From an uncultured Acidobacteriota bacterium (GTDB lineage Bacteria; Acidobacteriota; Vicinamibacteria; Vicinamibacterales; UBA8438), in assembly GCA_937888665.1 (NCBI GenBank), contig CALBET010000242.1, forward strand, positions 1 through 14,164: a stretch of DNA of 14,164 nucleotides, in the 5' to 3' direction. The notes below the pieces were generated by a model, which saw only the letters and a list, made by a program, of their open reading frames with translations, was not told the DNA's origin and did no database searches. The position numbers were made by a program, and so were the translations under genes. Position 1 is the stretch's first letter. Each line of letters starts with the position of its first letter. Positions 1 through 7,041 of the stretch are shown piece by piece.

Positions 1-49
1 TCGCCACCAGCAAGGCGAGTACGGCGGCGCAGAGAGACAATCGCTTCAT
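1..49 (-). CDS. N-terminus of an exported protein, cut by the window edge
   Basis: Reading the minus strand from an ATG at 49 gives MKRLSLCAAVLALLVA, which is open to the window edge. A short basic start (Lys-Arg) followed by a hydrophobic run is what a Sec signal peptide looks like. A strong Shine-Dalgarno sequence (GAGGAG) lies 7 bases before the ATG, and a TATAAT box lies about 43 bases upstream, so the start is well supported. Only 16 codons are present, so the function cannot be read. The Cys at residue 7 is too early in the peptide to be called a lipobox. The gene is divergent from the barrel gene at 260. Confidence 0.6.
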   Translation of the reverse strand, partial: MKRLSLCAAVLALLVA

Positions 50-91
50 GCCAAGACTCCTCAAGGAAAACGCGGCGGACCTCGAACCCCG

Positions 92-97
92 ATTATA
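92..97 (-). promoter_or_regulatory. -10 box (TATAAT) for the leftmost minus-strand gene
   Basis: The minus strand reads cgCTATAATcg here, a perfect consensus -10 hexamer. Transcription would start near position 85 and leave a leader of roughly 36 bases before the ATG at 49. At 17-base spacing the -35 position reads TCGGAG, a weak match to TTGACA. The same CTATAAT core occurs before three other gene starts in this window, at 4399, 7660 and 7730. Confidence 0.6.
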
Positions 98-176
98 GCG
101 TCGTCAGATGCCACCTCCGACGGACACGCTGTCACCACGCAGTGACGCGCGAGTGGCCGCAGGCCCACGAGAGGCC

Positions 177-193
177 GTACCAGGGCATGGTAC
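177..193. promoter_or_regulatory. Perfect 6-bp palindrome, possible operator
   Basis: GTACCA, a 5-base spacer and TGGTAC form a perfect inverted repeat 67-83 bases upstream of the barrel gene start at 260. Its right arm overlaps a possible plus-strand -10 box (TACGAT, 191-196), where a repressor would be expected to sit. No regulator gene is next to it, and a 6-bp palindrome can occur by chance, so the operator role is inference only. Confidence 0.25.
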
Positions 194-259
194 GATCCCT
201 GCAATACACCATTGGCGACGAGCATCCACGCCCATTCGCTCGAGATTGCCGGAGACCGC

Positions 260-1078
260 ATGCCACTCTCGTTGATGTGTCCGCCCGTCAGCCGCCTCGC
301 CAGATTCCCAGGTGTGGTCGTTGTCGTGGTGGCGACCATGGTCGCTCCCGTTTCGGCGGCTCATGGCTCAGACGGCAATGAGGCCCCACAACCGACCCGC
401 ACCCAGGAGGTTCGCGAGCCGGATTTTCTCTTCGGTTGGCCCAGAACGTTCGTTGGCGTGGCCGGCGGTTGGCTCGCCACCTCGCAGAGCGGGGGGATCT
501 TCGACCTGACTCGCGACCTGCTGACCGTAGATGATGGTGACTTCAACAGTGGGGTCGTACGGTTCCACGTGGGACGGGCACTCAGCCCTCGATTCGATTT
601 AGCAGGTGAGGTCGGCTTCAGCCGAGCGACGGTCCTCTCGGAATACCGAGACTTTCTCGAAGGCGACCTCCCGATCACGCAGACCACCGAGTTTTCCCAG
701 GCGCCCGTATCGGCACATCTCCGGGTGTGGCTGATCCCCCGTGGCCGCACGGTGGGCCGCTTTGCGTGGGTGCCGGCCAGGGTCGCCCCGTATGTCGCGG
801 GCGGCGTCGGGGCGCACTGGTATCGATTCACCCAATTCGGGGATTTCGTCGATGTCGTCGATCTCTCCATCTTTACCGATACCCTCGAGTCGAGCGGCTG
901 GGCCGCCGGCGCGCACGTAGCCGGAGGGCTCAGTGCGCACATGGTCAAACAACTGTTCCTCACGGGTGAAGCGCGATACGGTTGGGCGGCAACACCGTTG
1001 TCGAACGACTTCATCGGATTCGAAGATATCGATCTCGGCGGTTTCCAGGTCACCGGTGGCGTCGAGTTCGCCTTCTAG
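260..1078 (+). CDS. Small outer-membrane beta-barrel protein
   Basis: This is a 272-residue exported protein. The chosen ATG at 260 has GGAG five bases upstream and starts the basic-then-hydrophobic signal peptide directly (a Val run followed by ATMVAPVSA, cleavage likely near residue 33). The in-frame ATG at 212 would add 16 residues before the signal peptide and has no ribosome site. The mature part alternates polar and hydrophobic residues, with glycine/aromatic strand edges such as VGRALSPRFDLAGEVGF and YVAGGVGAHWYRF. It ends in VTGGVEFAF with a terminal Phe, the signal for outer-membrane barrel insertion. Length and pattern suit the small OmpA/OmpW-like barrels of about 8 strands. Ligand and role are unknown. 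The next gene starts 24 bases downstream on the same strand, so the two are probably co-transcribed. Confidence 0.75.
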   Translation: MPLSLMCPPVSRLARFPGVVVVVVATMVAPVSAAHGSDGNEAPQPTRTQEVREPDFLFGWPRTFVGVAGGWLATSQSGGIFDLTRDLLTVDDGDFNSGVVRFHVGRALSPRFDLAGEVGFSRATVLSEYRDFLEGDLPITQTTEFSQAPVSAHLRVWLIPRGRTVGRFAWVPARVAPYVAGGVGAHWYRFTQFGDFVDVVDLSIFTDTLESSGWAAGAHVAGGLSAHMVKQLFLTGEARYGWAATPLSNDFIGFEDIDLGGFQVTGGVEFAF

Positions 1079-1102
1079 TGGCTTAGTCAGCGAGGATGGC
1101 CC

Positions 1103-2404
1103 ATGACGATGACGACACACCTGCTCCGACGGCTCGGCGACCGGCGCACGGTCGTAACGGCGACTGCCCTCGCCGCAAGCCTGGTCAGCGCAACCACGGG
1201 CGCTGGCCAGCCGGCGGTTCCGTCTGACTCCGCATGGCTACCCTGGCTCGGGTGCTGGCAGCTCGTGGAGGAAACCGGCGCCCTGCCTGACGCGTGGGCG
1301 GACAGACGGTCGTACGCCGATCGCGTCGTCGTGTGCCTGAACCCAGCAGCGGGCGAAGGCGCGGGTGCCGCCGCCGTCGAGGTGACGACCATCGCCGATG
1401 GCGAACGGGCGCTGGTCGAGACCCTGCGAGCGGACGGCCGGCCCCAACCAGTCGATGAAGCCACCTGCCACGGCGACCGACGAGACACATGGTCGGCCGA
1501 CGGGGCCAGGCTCTTCACGCGGTCCGCCTTGACGTGTGAAAACGAATCCGAGCGGCTGGTGTCTGGCGTGAGTCTGATGGCCGATGACTCGACGTGGCTG
1601 GACATTCAACTGGTCGACACGGGCGGTCGGGGCACGGTGACGGTTCGCCGCTATCGGCGGGCCGGCGAGTCGACGACGACCGAGGCTGGTGCCAGCCTGT
1701 TGCCGGCACCGCTCAGGGCCCAGGCGCGCGAGGCCGCACATCTGATCTCGACGACAGGACTGAGCACCGCGGACATCATCGAGGCTCACGGCATGACCGA
1801 GCAACCGGTGGTCGAAGCGCTCATGGTGGAAACGGACGCCACGTTCGACCTCGACGGACGCGGGCTGCTCGAGTTGGACGACGCCGGCGTCCCGGGCGAT
1901 CTGATCGACCTGATGGTCGCCCTCTCCTTTCCAGACTGGTTTGAAGTGGACCGGGCGGGGTCACGCGGCGGGTCGGCCAGTGGCGGGGGCGGCTTCGCCT
2001 ACGCAGACCCCTGGGGCCCCTATGGTCAGGCTGGGTTCCACGACTGGTACCCGCTCTACGCGTCGCCATTCGGGTACTACTACGGATGGTCGGCGTATGA
2101 CTCGCTGTACTACCTCAGCCCGTATGGCTCGGCCGTCGTCCTATCAGACGACCGGGGCACCGGCCGGTTCAGTGAGGTGCCGACCGGCCGTGCCTACGCC
2201 GGCCGCGGCTACACCAGCATCGGAGCGCGCGAGCCGTCGCAGGTGTCCGAGCGTCGTGCGCGGCGGGCCGGCGACCAGGGCACAGCCTCGACTCAGTCAG
2301 CCACCGGTCGAGGAAGCAGTAGCGGGGGCGGCGGACGCGCGACGTCAGGCGGCTACAGCCGGGGCGGATCGACGGGACGGACAGCCGAACCTCGGGAACA
2401 GTAA
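1103..2404 (+). CDS. Exported protein of unknown family, four Cys, Tyr/Gly-rich C-terminus
   Basis: The protein has 433 residues. The ATG at 1103 is preceded by GAGGA at good spacing. A Sec signal peptide covers about residues 1-34 (Arg-rich start, then VVTATALAASLVSA). Residues 45-186 form a compact region with four cysteines (C51, C78, C122, C145) and the motif WLPWLGCWQL at 45-54. Its beta-rich pattern resembles small binding barrels, but I recognise no family. Residues 205-282 are helical and acidic and end in PGDLIDLMVALSFPDWF, which reads like a small helical repeat domain. From 285 on the chain is low complexity: Gly/Ser, then a Tyr/Trp/Pro-rich stretch (299-342), then an Arg/Gly/Ser tail. 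An envelope or surface location is likely. It appears to share a transcript with the barrel gene upstream. I do not assign a function. Confidence 0.8.
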   Translation: MTMTTHLLRRLGDRRTVVTATALAASLVSATTGAGQPAVPSDSAWLPWLGCWQLVEETGALPDAWADRRSYADRVVVCLNPAAGEGAGAAAVEVTTIADGERALVETLRADGRPQPVDEATCHGDRRDTWSADGARLFTRSALTCENESERLVSGVSLMADDSTWLDIQLVDTGGRGTVTVRRYRRAGESTTTEAGASLLPAPLRAQAREAAHLISTTGLSTADIIEAHGMTEQPVVEALMVETDATFDLDGRGLLELDDAGVPGDLIDLMVALSFPDWFEVDRAGSRGGSASGGGGFAYADPWGPYGQAGFHDWYPLYASPFGYYYGWSAYDSLYYLSPYGSAVVLSDDRGTGRFSEVPTGRAYAGRGYTSIGAREPSQVSERRARRAGDQGTASTQSATGRGSSSGGGGRATSGGYSRGGSTGRTAEPREQ

Positions 2405-2473
2405 CCGAAAGGGTCCGAGAGCAGGGAACTTTGTTCCCGAGAACTGACAAAAAGGACCATTGTCGAACAGTTC
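2391..2473 (+). terminator. Overlapping hairpins at the end of the 1103-2404 gene
   Basis: GGGAAC (2424-2429) and GTTCCC (2433-2438) can form a 6-bp stem with a 3-base loop. The right arm can instead pair with CTCGGGAACA (2391-2400), over the last codons, as a 10-bp stem using 2432-2441. A third stem pairs 2441-2445 with 2469-2473 and 2446-2450 with 2460-2464. No T-run follows any of them, so a classic intrinsic terminator is not shown. The mutually exclusive pairings are real in the sequence; termination or a switching role is inference. Confidence 0.35.
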
Positions 2474-2474
2474 C

Positions 2475-2521
2475 GTCAGGCGAGCCGCTCAACCCACGGG
2501 CTTGAGCGGTCTCGTCTTGAC
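2475..2521 (+). other. Long intergenic hairpin, candidate structured RNA
   Basis: Bases 2475-2492 pair with 2502-2521 in 18 pairs. Seventeen are Watson-Crick and one is G-T (2480/2515), interrupted by two single-T bulges (2510, 2517) and closed by a 9-base loop. The G-T pair would be a G-U pair in plus-strand RNA but an A-C mismatch in the opposite RNA, which slightly favours a plus-strand transcript. There is no U-tract after it and no ORF over it. It could be a small RNA, an mRNA 3' end or the tip of a decayed mobile element. I do not recognise a known RNA family. Confidence 0.45.
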
Positions 2522-2589
2522 ACGGCAACACCTTATCTAGCAGCAGATTGGCCCGTTCCGTCCAGGTACCGGCAGCCTGGTCACGATAT

Positions 2590-2598
2590 TGCTATGTC
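2590..2598 (+). promoter_or_regulatory. Possible extended -10 for the TPR gene
   Basis: TGCTATGTC reads as an extended -10 element (TG, one base, then TATGTC), 69 bases before the GTG start at 2667. It shares the CTAT..T core with the four clearer promoters in the window. The -35 is not recognisable, so this is a weak call. Confidence 0.25.
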
Positions 2599-2666
2599 TG
2601 CGGGTGAGCGTGTCCGCACTCTGACGCCCAGAGGCCACCAGCGGTACAGCGCGACGAAGGTAGCCT

Positions 2667-3815
2667 GTGACTGTTGAACGACTACTGAACACCGCCCATC
2701 AGTTGCTGCGCGAGGGAAGACTCGACGGCGCCATCACCGCCTACGCCGCCCTGCTCAAGGAGCGACCAGACGACTGGTCCGTCGCGAACCGGCTCGGCGA
2801 CCTGTATGTCCAGACGGGACGGCTCGACGAAGCTGTCGCGGAGTTCACGCGCATCGCACGATCGCTCTTCGAGCGAGACCTCTTGTCAAAAGCGGCAGCC
2901 GTGTACAAGAAGGTGCTGAAGATGGTGCCCGGAGATGAGCAGGCACGTGGTCAACTCGTGGACATCGCCCTCCGACAAGGATTCCTGGTCGACGCGATCA
3001 CCCATCTGACGACTGTGGCTGAGCACCGCCGTGCGGCGGGCGACGACGACGGCGCCCTCGAGGTGGCGCAACGGATCGCCCACCTGCGACGGCCCGCGAC
3101 CGCGCCGCAACATGTGACAGTCCAGCGCGTACAGGGCGTCGCGCGTCCGCCGCAGGAAGGTGACACAGGGGATCAATCGACCGACATGCCACGGCTGGCA
3201 TCCCAGGCCTCGCCATCGGTCTCCGGTCCCGAGCAGGTCCCAGGCGTGGACACAGCCTGTTCCGCTAGTGACGCCTGGGACGCGAACCGAGCGTCGACCG
3301 GCCCGGTCAGGCAGACCGAGGAGGACGCGGAGCCGGCGGGAGAAGACCGACAGCTGCAGCTCACGCTGATGCTGATCGACAACGAGATTCTAGCCGGGAG
3401 GCTGAAGCGAGCTCGCCAACTGGTGCTCACCGTACTCGCGGAATCGACCACCGGCACTGCACGGATCGTGGACCTGGCCAAGCGGATGATCGCCGACGAC
3501 GGCGACGCCACCGTGATGTGCGTCGATGCCTTGCTCGAGGCGGCGAAACACGGCAAGGACGGCGAGCGCATGATCGCGGCGGCCCGGTCGCTAGCGGCTT
3601 GGGTGCCGAAGCAACTCGAGGGGGGCCGCTGGCCTGCCGAGCGGCTACAGCGGCTCGCCCGAATCGACGCGGCCGCGCGGTTGGAACTGATGCGCCGGGA
3701 AAGCAACGGGATCCCGGACGCGTTTCCTGATCTGACGACGGGCGCGTATCCGGATGGTCGTCCTGACAGTTCGCACCCACCAGCCCTGGCGTCCGCCGTG
3801 GCGGCGGTCGTGTAA
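2667..3815 (+). CDS. Tetratricopeptide repeat protein
   Basis: The product has 382 residues and begins at GTG 2667, with GAAGG six bases upstream. Residues 1-140 are TPR helix pairs: AHQLLREGRLDGAITAYAAL (10-29), then NRLGDLYVQTGRLDEAVAEF (41-60), then a related unit around LLSKAAAVYKKVLKMVPGDE (72-91). These have the usual TPR Gly/Ala/Tyr spacing. Residues 142-228 are a Pro/Ser/Asp-rich linker with no predicted fold. Residues 229-340 are again helical (LTLMLIDNEILAGRLKRARQ) and probably form a second TPR-like scaffold. There is no signal peptide or membrane segment, so it should be a cytoplasmic protein-binding adaptor. The partner is not shown by the neighbours. It is transcribed alone: a structured gap lies before it and an inverted repeat directly follows its stop. 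Confidence 0.8.
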   Translation: MTVERLLNTAHQLLREGRLDGAITAYAALLKERPDDWSVANRLGDLYVQTGRLDEAVAEFTRIARSLFERDLLSKAAAVYKKVLKMVPGDEQARGQLVDIALRQGFLVDAITHLTTVAEHRRAAGDDDGALEVAQRIAHLRRPATAPQHVTVQRVQGVARPPQEGDTGDQSTDMPRLASQASPSVSGPEQVPGVDTACSASDAWDANRASTGPVRQTEEDAEPAGEDRQLQLTLMLIDNEILAGRLKRARQLVLTVLAESTTGTARIVDLAKRMIADDGDATVMCVDALLEAAKHGKDGERMIAAARSLAAWVPKQLEGGRWPAERLQRLARIDAAARLELMRRESNGIPDAFPDLTTGAYPDGRPDSSHPPALASAVAAVV

Positions 3816-3817
3816 AC

Positions 3818-3857
3818 CCGCGGTCGACGGTGGCATTCTGGCCACCGTCGACCACGG
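3818..3857. terminator. Bidirectional terminator-like inverted repeat
   Basis: Bases 3822-3834 are perfectly complementary to 3841-3853 (13 bp) around a 6-base loop. The stem continues with CCG/CGG after one mismatch. It begins 3 bases after the TPR stop codon and lies 34 bases from the stop of the convergent SRPBCC gene, so it can end transcripts from both sides. There is no clear T-run, which is common in GC-rich genomes. Confidence 0.65.
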
Positions 3858-3890
3858 TTCGGGACACGCCCGAGCCGCCAACGGTCCTGG

Positions 3891-4316
3891 CTACCCGGCG
3901 AAGTGCTGCTTCAGGGAGTCGAGAAGCGCTTTGTAGATCGGATCGCAGAACTCCTTGACGCCGCCCTGGCTGTCCTGCCAACTCGACGACCACTCCACGA
4001 ATGTGGCATCACTGTCGGTCAGGGCAAAAACACGGATCACCCCGACGTAGCCGCTGACCCGGTCCTTTGACACCGCGTCAGGACCATCATCGATGGAGTA
4101 CTTCGCCACCCGGTCCACATCGTTGAGCGCCTGCAGTGTCTCGTGAAACGCGCCGTTGAGCACCCGCTTCGCCCCAAGCTGGTCACCCGCAGCCGTGCCG
4201 ACAGGCTCGAGGCTCGTGATCACCTGCGGTGCCCATGACAGATCGTGGAAATTCCGTAGCGCGGCCCAGACCTGCTCGACCGGCGCGTTCACCACGCACG
4301 TGTTGTAGCACCCCAA
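3891..4316 (-). CDS. SRPBCC (START/Bet v1-like) family protein
   Basis: This is a 141-residue protein read from a TTG start at 4316. AGGGAGG lies five to six bases upstream, by far the best ribosome site here, and the domain begins at once: MGCYNTCVVNAPVEQVWAAL. The family opens this way, with a beta strand and then the helix APxxxVWxxL, and it ends with an amphipathic helix (DPIYKALLDSLKQHF, 125-139). An in-frame GTG at 4448 would add 44 residues with no domain character and would lie upstream of the -10 box at 4399-4404, so it is rejected. SRPBCC proteins bind hydrophobic ligands in a deep pocket and include polyketide cyclase-like and lipid-transfer members. No ligand can be inferred. It is cytoplasmic, with no signal peptide, and divergent from the ABC exporter. 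Confidence 0.8.
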   Translation of the reverse strand: MGCYNTCVVNAPVEQVWAALRNFHDLSWAPQVITSLEPVGTAAGDQLGAKRVLNGAFHETLQALNDVDRVAKYSIDDGPDAVSKDRVSGYVGVIRVFALTDSDATFVEWSSSWQDSQGGVKEFCDPIYKALLDSLKQHFAG

Positions 4317-4398
4317 TTGATCCCTCCCTGGCGTTGGACTCGTCTCACCCAATGTCCCCGAAGATTGAATGAGCCAGGCAGTCCATGGACAAGCGGTC

Positions 4399-4404
4399 AT
4401 TATA
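4399..4404 (-). promoter_or_regulatory. -10 box (TATAAT) for the SRPBCC gene
   Basis: The minus strand reads gtCTATAATga, a perfect -10 hexamer 82 bases before the TTG start at 4316. The expected transcription start is near 4392, giving a leader of about 75 bases. No convincing -35 is present at 16-18 base spacing; that region is occupied by the GC hairpin at 4416-4431. Confidence 0.6.
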
Positions 4405-4415
4405 GACACACACTG

Positions 4416-4431
4416 GCCCGGTTCGCCGGGC
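4416..4431. other. GC hairpin with TTCG loop between divergent genes
   Basis: GCCCGG, TTCG, CCGGGC form a perfect 6-bp stem with a tetraloop, 44 bases before the ABC ATPase start and directly behind the SRPBCC -10 box. In plus-strand RNA it would lie in the ATPase leader if transcription starts to its left. As DNA it overlaps the SRPBCC -35 position, so it could also be a protein site. Its role is unknown. Confidence 0.3.
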
Positions 4432-4474
4432 AGGGTGGTGTATCTCACAGCGGCGCGAGCACGTCAGTGTCCCC

Positions 4475-5203
4475 ATGATCAACATCCATGAGCTGGTCAA
4501 GAGCTACGACGGTTTTCGTGCCGTTGACGGGCTGTCGCTTCACGTGGCCGCTGGGCAGATTCTCGGTCTCGTGGGCCCCAACGGCGCCGGCAAGACCACG
4601 ACGCTCCGCTGCCTCGCCGGGATCATTCCTCCGACGTCTGGACGCGTCACGATCGCCGGCTTCGACATGCACACACACCCGCTCGAAGCGCGGCAACGAC
4701 TGGCCTTCGTGCCGGACGAACCGCACCTCTTCGACCATCTCACCGCTCTCGACCACCTCACCCTGTTCTCGCGGCTCTACGGCGTCGCCGACGGCGCGGC
4801 GCGCGCCGAGACCATGCTGGAGGAGGCTGGGCTCTACGACCAGCGCTTGTCGTTCCCGAGCGAACTGTCGCGTGGCATGAAACAGAAGCTCGTTGTGGCC
4901 TGCGCCCTGCTCCATCGCCCGAAAGTACTGGTGCTCGACGAGCCGCTCACCGGGCTCGACCCCGCCGCGATGCGCCGGATGAAACGTACTGTGGTCGACA
5001 CGGCCGCGGCCGGCGCGTCGGTCATCGTGTCGTCACACATGCTGCAACTCGTCGAGGAAGTCTGCGACCGGGTACTGATTGTCAACCGCGGCAAGCAGGT
5101 GCTGATCGGCACGCTTGACGAAATTCGTCTCCAGTTCCCGGATGTTGATGCGGACGCCGATCTGGAAACGCTCTTCATGAGAGCGACCGGGGCCGAGCCT
5201 TGA
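4475..5203 (+). CDS. ABC transporter ATP-binding protein
   Basis: This 242-residue ATPase subunit energises the membrane protein encoded next. All main motifs are present in order: Walker A GPNGAGKTT (34-42), signature LSRGMKQKL (131-139), Walker B VLVLDEP (151-157), D-loop TGLDP (159-163) and switch His in SSH (186-188). The LSxGMKQKL signature is typical of ABC-2-type exporters. The Q-loop region reads FVPDEPHLF (78-86), with Asp where Gln is usual, a variant also seen in this exporter class. The C-terminus is short, with no regulatory domain. The ATG at 4475 has only a weak ribosome site and no in-frame alternative lies just upstream. Its stop overlaps the start of the permease gene by 4 bases, so the two are translationally coupled. 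The substrate is unknown. Confidence 0.92.
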   Translation: MINIHELVKSYDGFRAVDGLSLHVAAGQILGLVGPNGAGKTTTLRCLAGIIPPTSGRVTIAGFDMHTHPLEARQRLAFVPDEPHLFDHLTALDHLTLFSRLYGVADGAARAETMLEEAGLYDQRLSFPSELSRGMKQKLVVACALLHRPKVLVLDEPLTGLDPAAMRRMKRTVVDTAAAGASVIVSSHMLQLVEEVCDRVLIVNRGKQVLIGTLDEIRLQFPDVDADADLETLFMRATGAEP

Positions 5204-7041
5204 CGCCCCTCCTGTTTCTCATGTGGCGGTCGCTCCTGGGCCGCGTGACGGGGTGGCTGCGACTCATGAAGCAGCCGAAGTATCTCGTCGGCACGCTCGC
5301 CGGAGTTGCGTGGATGGGCATGTTCGCGCTGCGCCCTGTTCTGCGAGCCAACCGCGCCGCCGCGCTGGGGAACCGGGTCGAGGACGTCATGGAGTGGCTG
5401 CCCACGCTGGAGATGACCGCGGCCCTGGCGCTGCTGGTGTGCCTGTCACTCTGGTGGCTGTGGCCGTTCGGCAAAGCATCGCTCGAATTGACGGAGACCG
5501 AACTGCATCTCCTGCTACCAGCTCCGGTCCGGCGGCGTCACCTCATCCAATACGCGATGTTGCGCAACCAGTGGGGCGTCCTCGTCGGCTGCTTCATGAT
5601 CTCGTTGTTCTCGTCGGGCGGCGCGCCGACAGTCTTCGCCTGGCGGTTCTTCAGCGTCTGGGTGTTCCTGACGCTGTGGCACTTGCACAGTCGGGGCCGC
5701 GGGCTCTGGGTCGCCCGCCTCCAGGAACTGCCGGCAGCCGTGGCATGGCGCCGGCGGGCCACGGTCGTGGCCGGGATTGCGTTGATGTGGATACTCCTGG
5801 CGCCGGGGATCGCGTCGATCGTCACGTCACTTCCCGGGCTCAGCGCCGACATCGCGCCCGCGCTGCGCGACGCACTGTCACCCGACCGGATCCGCGGCGA
5901 GGCGCCACTGCTCGCCCTGGCGCTGACGCCCACGAGATGGGTGCTCGGCCCGTTCTTTGCCGCGCTGGCGCCGGACACGCCGCTGGCCGCCCGACTTGCG
6001 TCCGCCGGCTGGCCGCTGCTGCTGTTGATCGCGCACAACGAGTGGGTCGTGCGGTCGCAGACCCGGTTCGAGGAAGCCACCCTCGAGCGCTCGCGCCAGC
6101 AAGCCACGCAGGGCGACGCCGCGTCCAGGTTCCGCAAAGCGCGACAACGACAGCGTCAGACTGCGCCGTTTGCTTTGCGGCCGATGGGCCGACCCGAAAC
6201 CGCCATCATCTGGAAGAATCTCATGCTCGCGCATCGCACACCTCTCGTGCCGGCGATCGGGGCCGGCACGGCGGCGGTGGCGATCTCGGCGGTCGTGGTG
6301 GCATTCACCGGACTGCCGGACTGGCTGATCGCCATCATGACGGTGGCCGGCGCGATGGGGCTCGGCGTCACGCCCCTCATGGCCGGGCACCAGTGGCGTA
6401 ACGATCTGCGCACGGACCTCCTGCGAATCGACGTCATCCGGACGTGGCCCATCGCCAGCTGGCAGCTGTTCGTGGCGCAGGTGGCCCCGCCGGCGATCAT
6501 CGCCTCCCTCTACGCCGCGGGGGCCGCGGGCCTGCTCTTGATCGCCGGAGTTGCCGCAGGGACACCCAGCGCCACAGGCTCGGTGCTCGTCCGGCCGGAC
6601 CTGGCCGCGTCGCTTGGTGTGTCGCACGTGGGGCTGCTGCTGCTCGGGCTGGCCACGATGGTGCCGCTGGTTGCCGCCATCGCGGCCCTGTCGGCTACGC
6701 TCCAGAATCTGCTGGCCCTGCTCTGGCCGAGCTGGATTCAACTGGGCAGGCGTCGCGCCGGATCGGCGGCGCATATGGGCCAGGGGATGCTGACCGGGCT
6801 CGGACTGGTGCTGGCGCTGGCAGTAGGGCTGTTGCCGGGAGCGCTGCTTGTCGGCGCCTGGCTGTTTCTTCAGGTGGGCGTGGCGGAGCTGCCGCTCATG
6901 GCGTGGGAACTGCCGCTACTCGGGCTGACTGCCGTCATCCCCCTTGTCGTCATCGTGGGGGTACTGACCAGGTTCGGGGGCGTGCTCTGGGACCAGCTGG
7001 ACCCATCAGCCGAACTGCTCAGCGCCGGACGACCGTCGTAG
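5200..7041 (+). CDS. ABC exporter membrane subunit (putative ABC_export type)
   Basis: This is a 613-residue polytopic membrane protein. I chose the TTG at 5200 because it overlaps the ATPase stop as TTGA. The ATG at 5221 (MWRSLL) is the alternative and would lose only seven residues. About 11-12 membrane helices can be traced, near residues 27-48, 72-90, 115-137, 147-163, 187-210, 262-280, 347-369, 372-395, 422-452, 474-498, 530-556 and 567-590. A basic, Gln-rich cytoplasmic loop (285-325) splits the chain into two halves, as expected if one polypeptide supplies both halves of a permease pair. The size, the layout and the conserved-looking C-terminus (WDQLDPSAELLSAG) fit the putative ABC exporter family PF16962. 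It should form the channel for the ATPase upstream. Cargo is unknown. Confidence 0.8.
   Translation: MTPLLFLMWRSLLGRVTGWLRLMKQPKYLVGTLAGVAWMGMFALRPVLRANRAAALGNRVEDVMEWLPTLEMTAALALLVCLSLWWLWPFGKASLELTETELHLLLPAPVRRRHLIQYAMLRNQWGVLVGCFMISLFSSGGAPTVFAWRFFSVWVFLTLWHLHSRGRGLWVARLQELPAAVAWRRRATVVAGIALMWILLAPGIASIVTSLPGLSADIAPALRDALSPDRIRGEAPLLALALTPTRWVLGPFFAALAPDTPLAARLASAGWPLLLLIAHNEWVVRSQTRFEEATLERSRQQATQGDAASRFRKARQRQRQTAPFALRPMGRPETAIIWKNLMLAHRTPLVPAIGAGTAAVAISAVVVAFTGLPDWLIAIMTVAGAMGLGVTPLMAGHQWRNDLRTDLLRIDVIRTWPIASWQLFVAQVAPPAIIASLYAAGAAGLLLIAGVAAGTPSATGSVLVRPDLAASLGVSHVGLLLLGLATMVPLVAAIAALSATLQNLLALLWPSWIQLGRRRAGSAAHMGQGMLTGLGLVLALAVGLLPGALLVGAWLFLQVGVAELPLMAWELPLLGLTAVIPLVVIVGVLTRFGGVLWDQLDPSAELLSAGRPS

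Noticed and set aside
212..259. Upstream ATG for the barrel protein
   Set aside because: It would place 16 residues before the signal peptide and lacks a ribosome site; ATG 260 has GGAG at good spacing.
361..1053. 230-codon minus-strand frame opposite the barrel gene
   Set aside because: Ser/Pro/Arg-rich shadow without a start signal; the plus-strand gene has a signal peptide and terminal Phe.
5878..6774. 298-codon minus-strand frame inside the ABC exporter membrane gene
   Set aside because: The composition (Arg, Gly, Gln runs) is the typical antisense read of hydrophobic GC-rich codons; the plus strand encodes convincing membrane helices.
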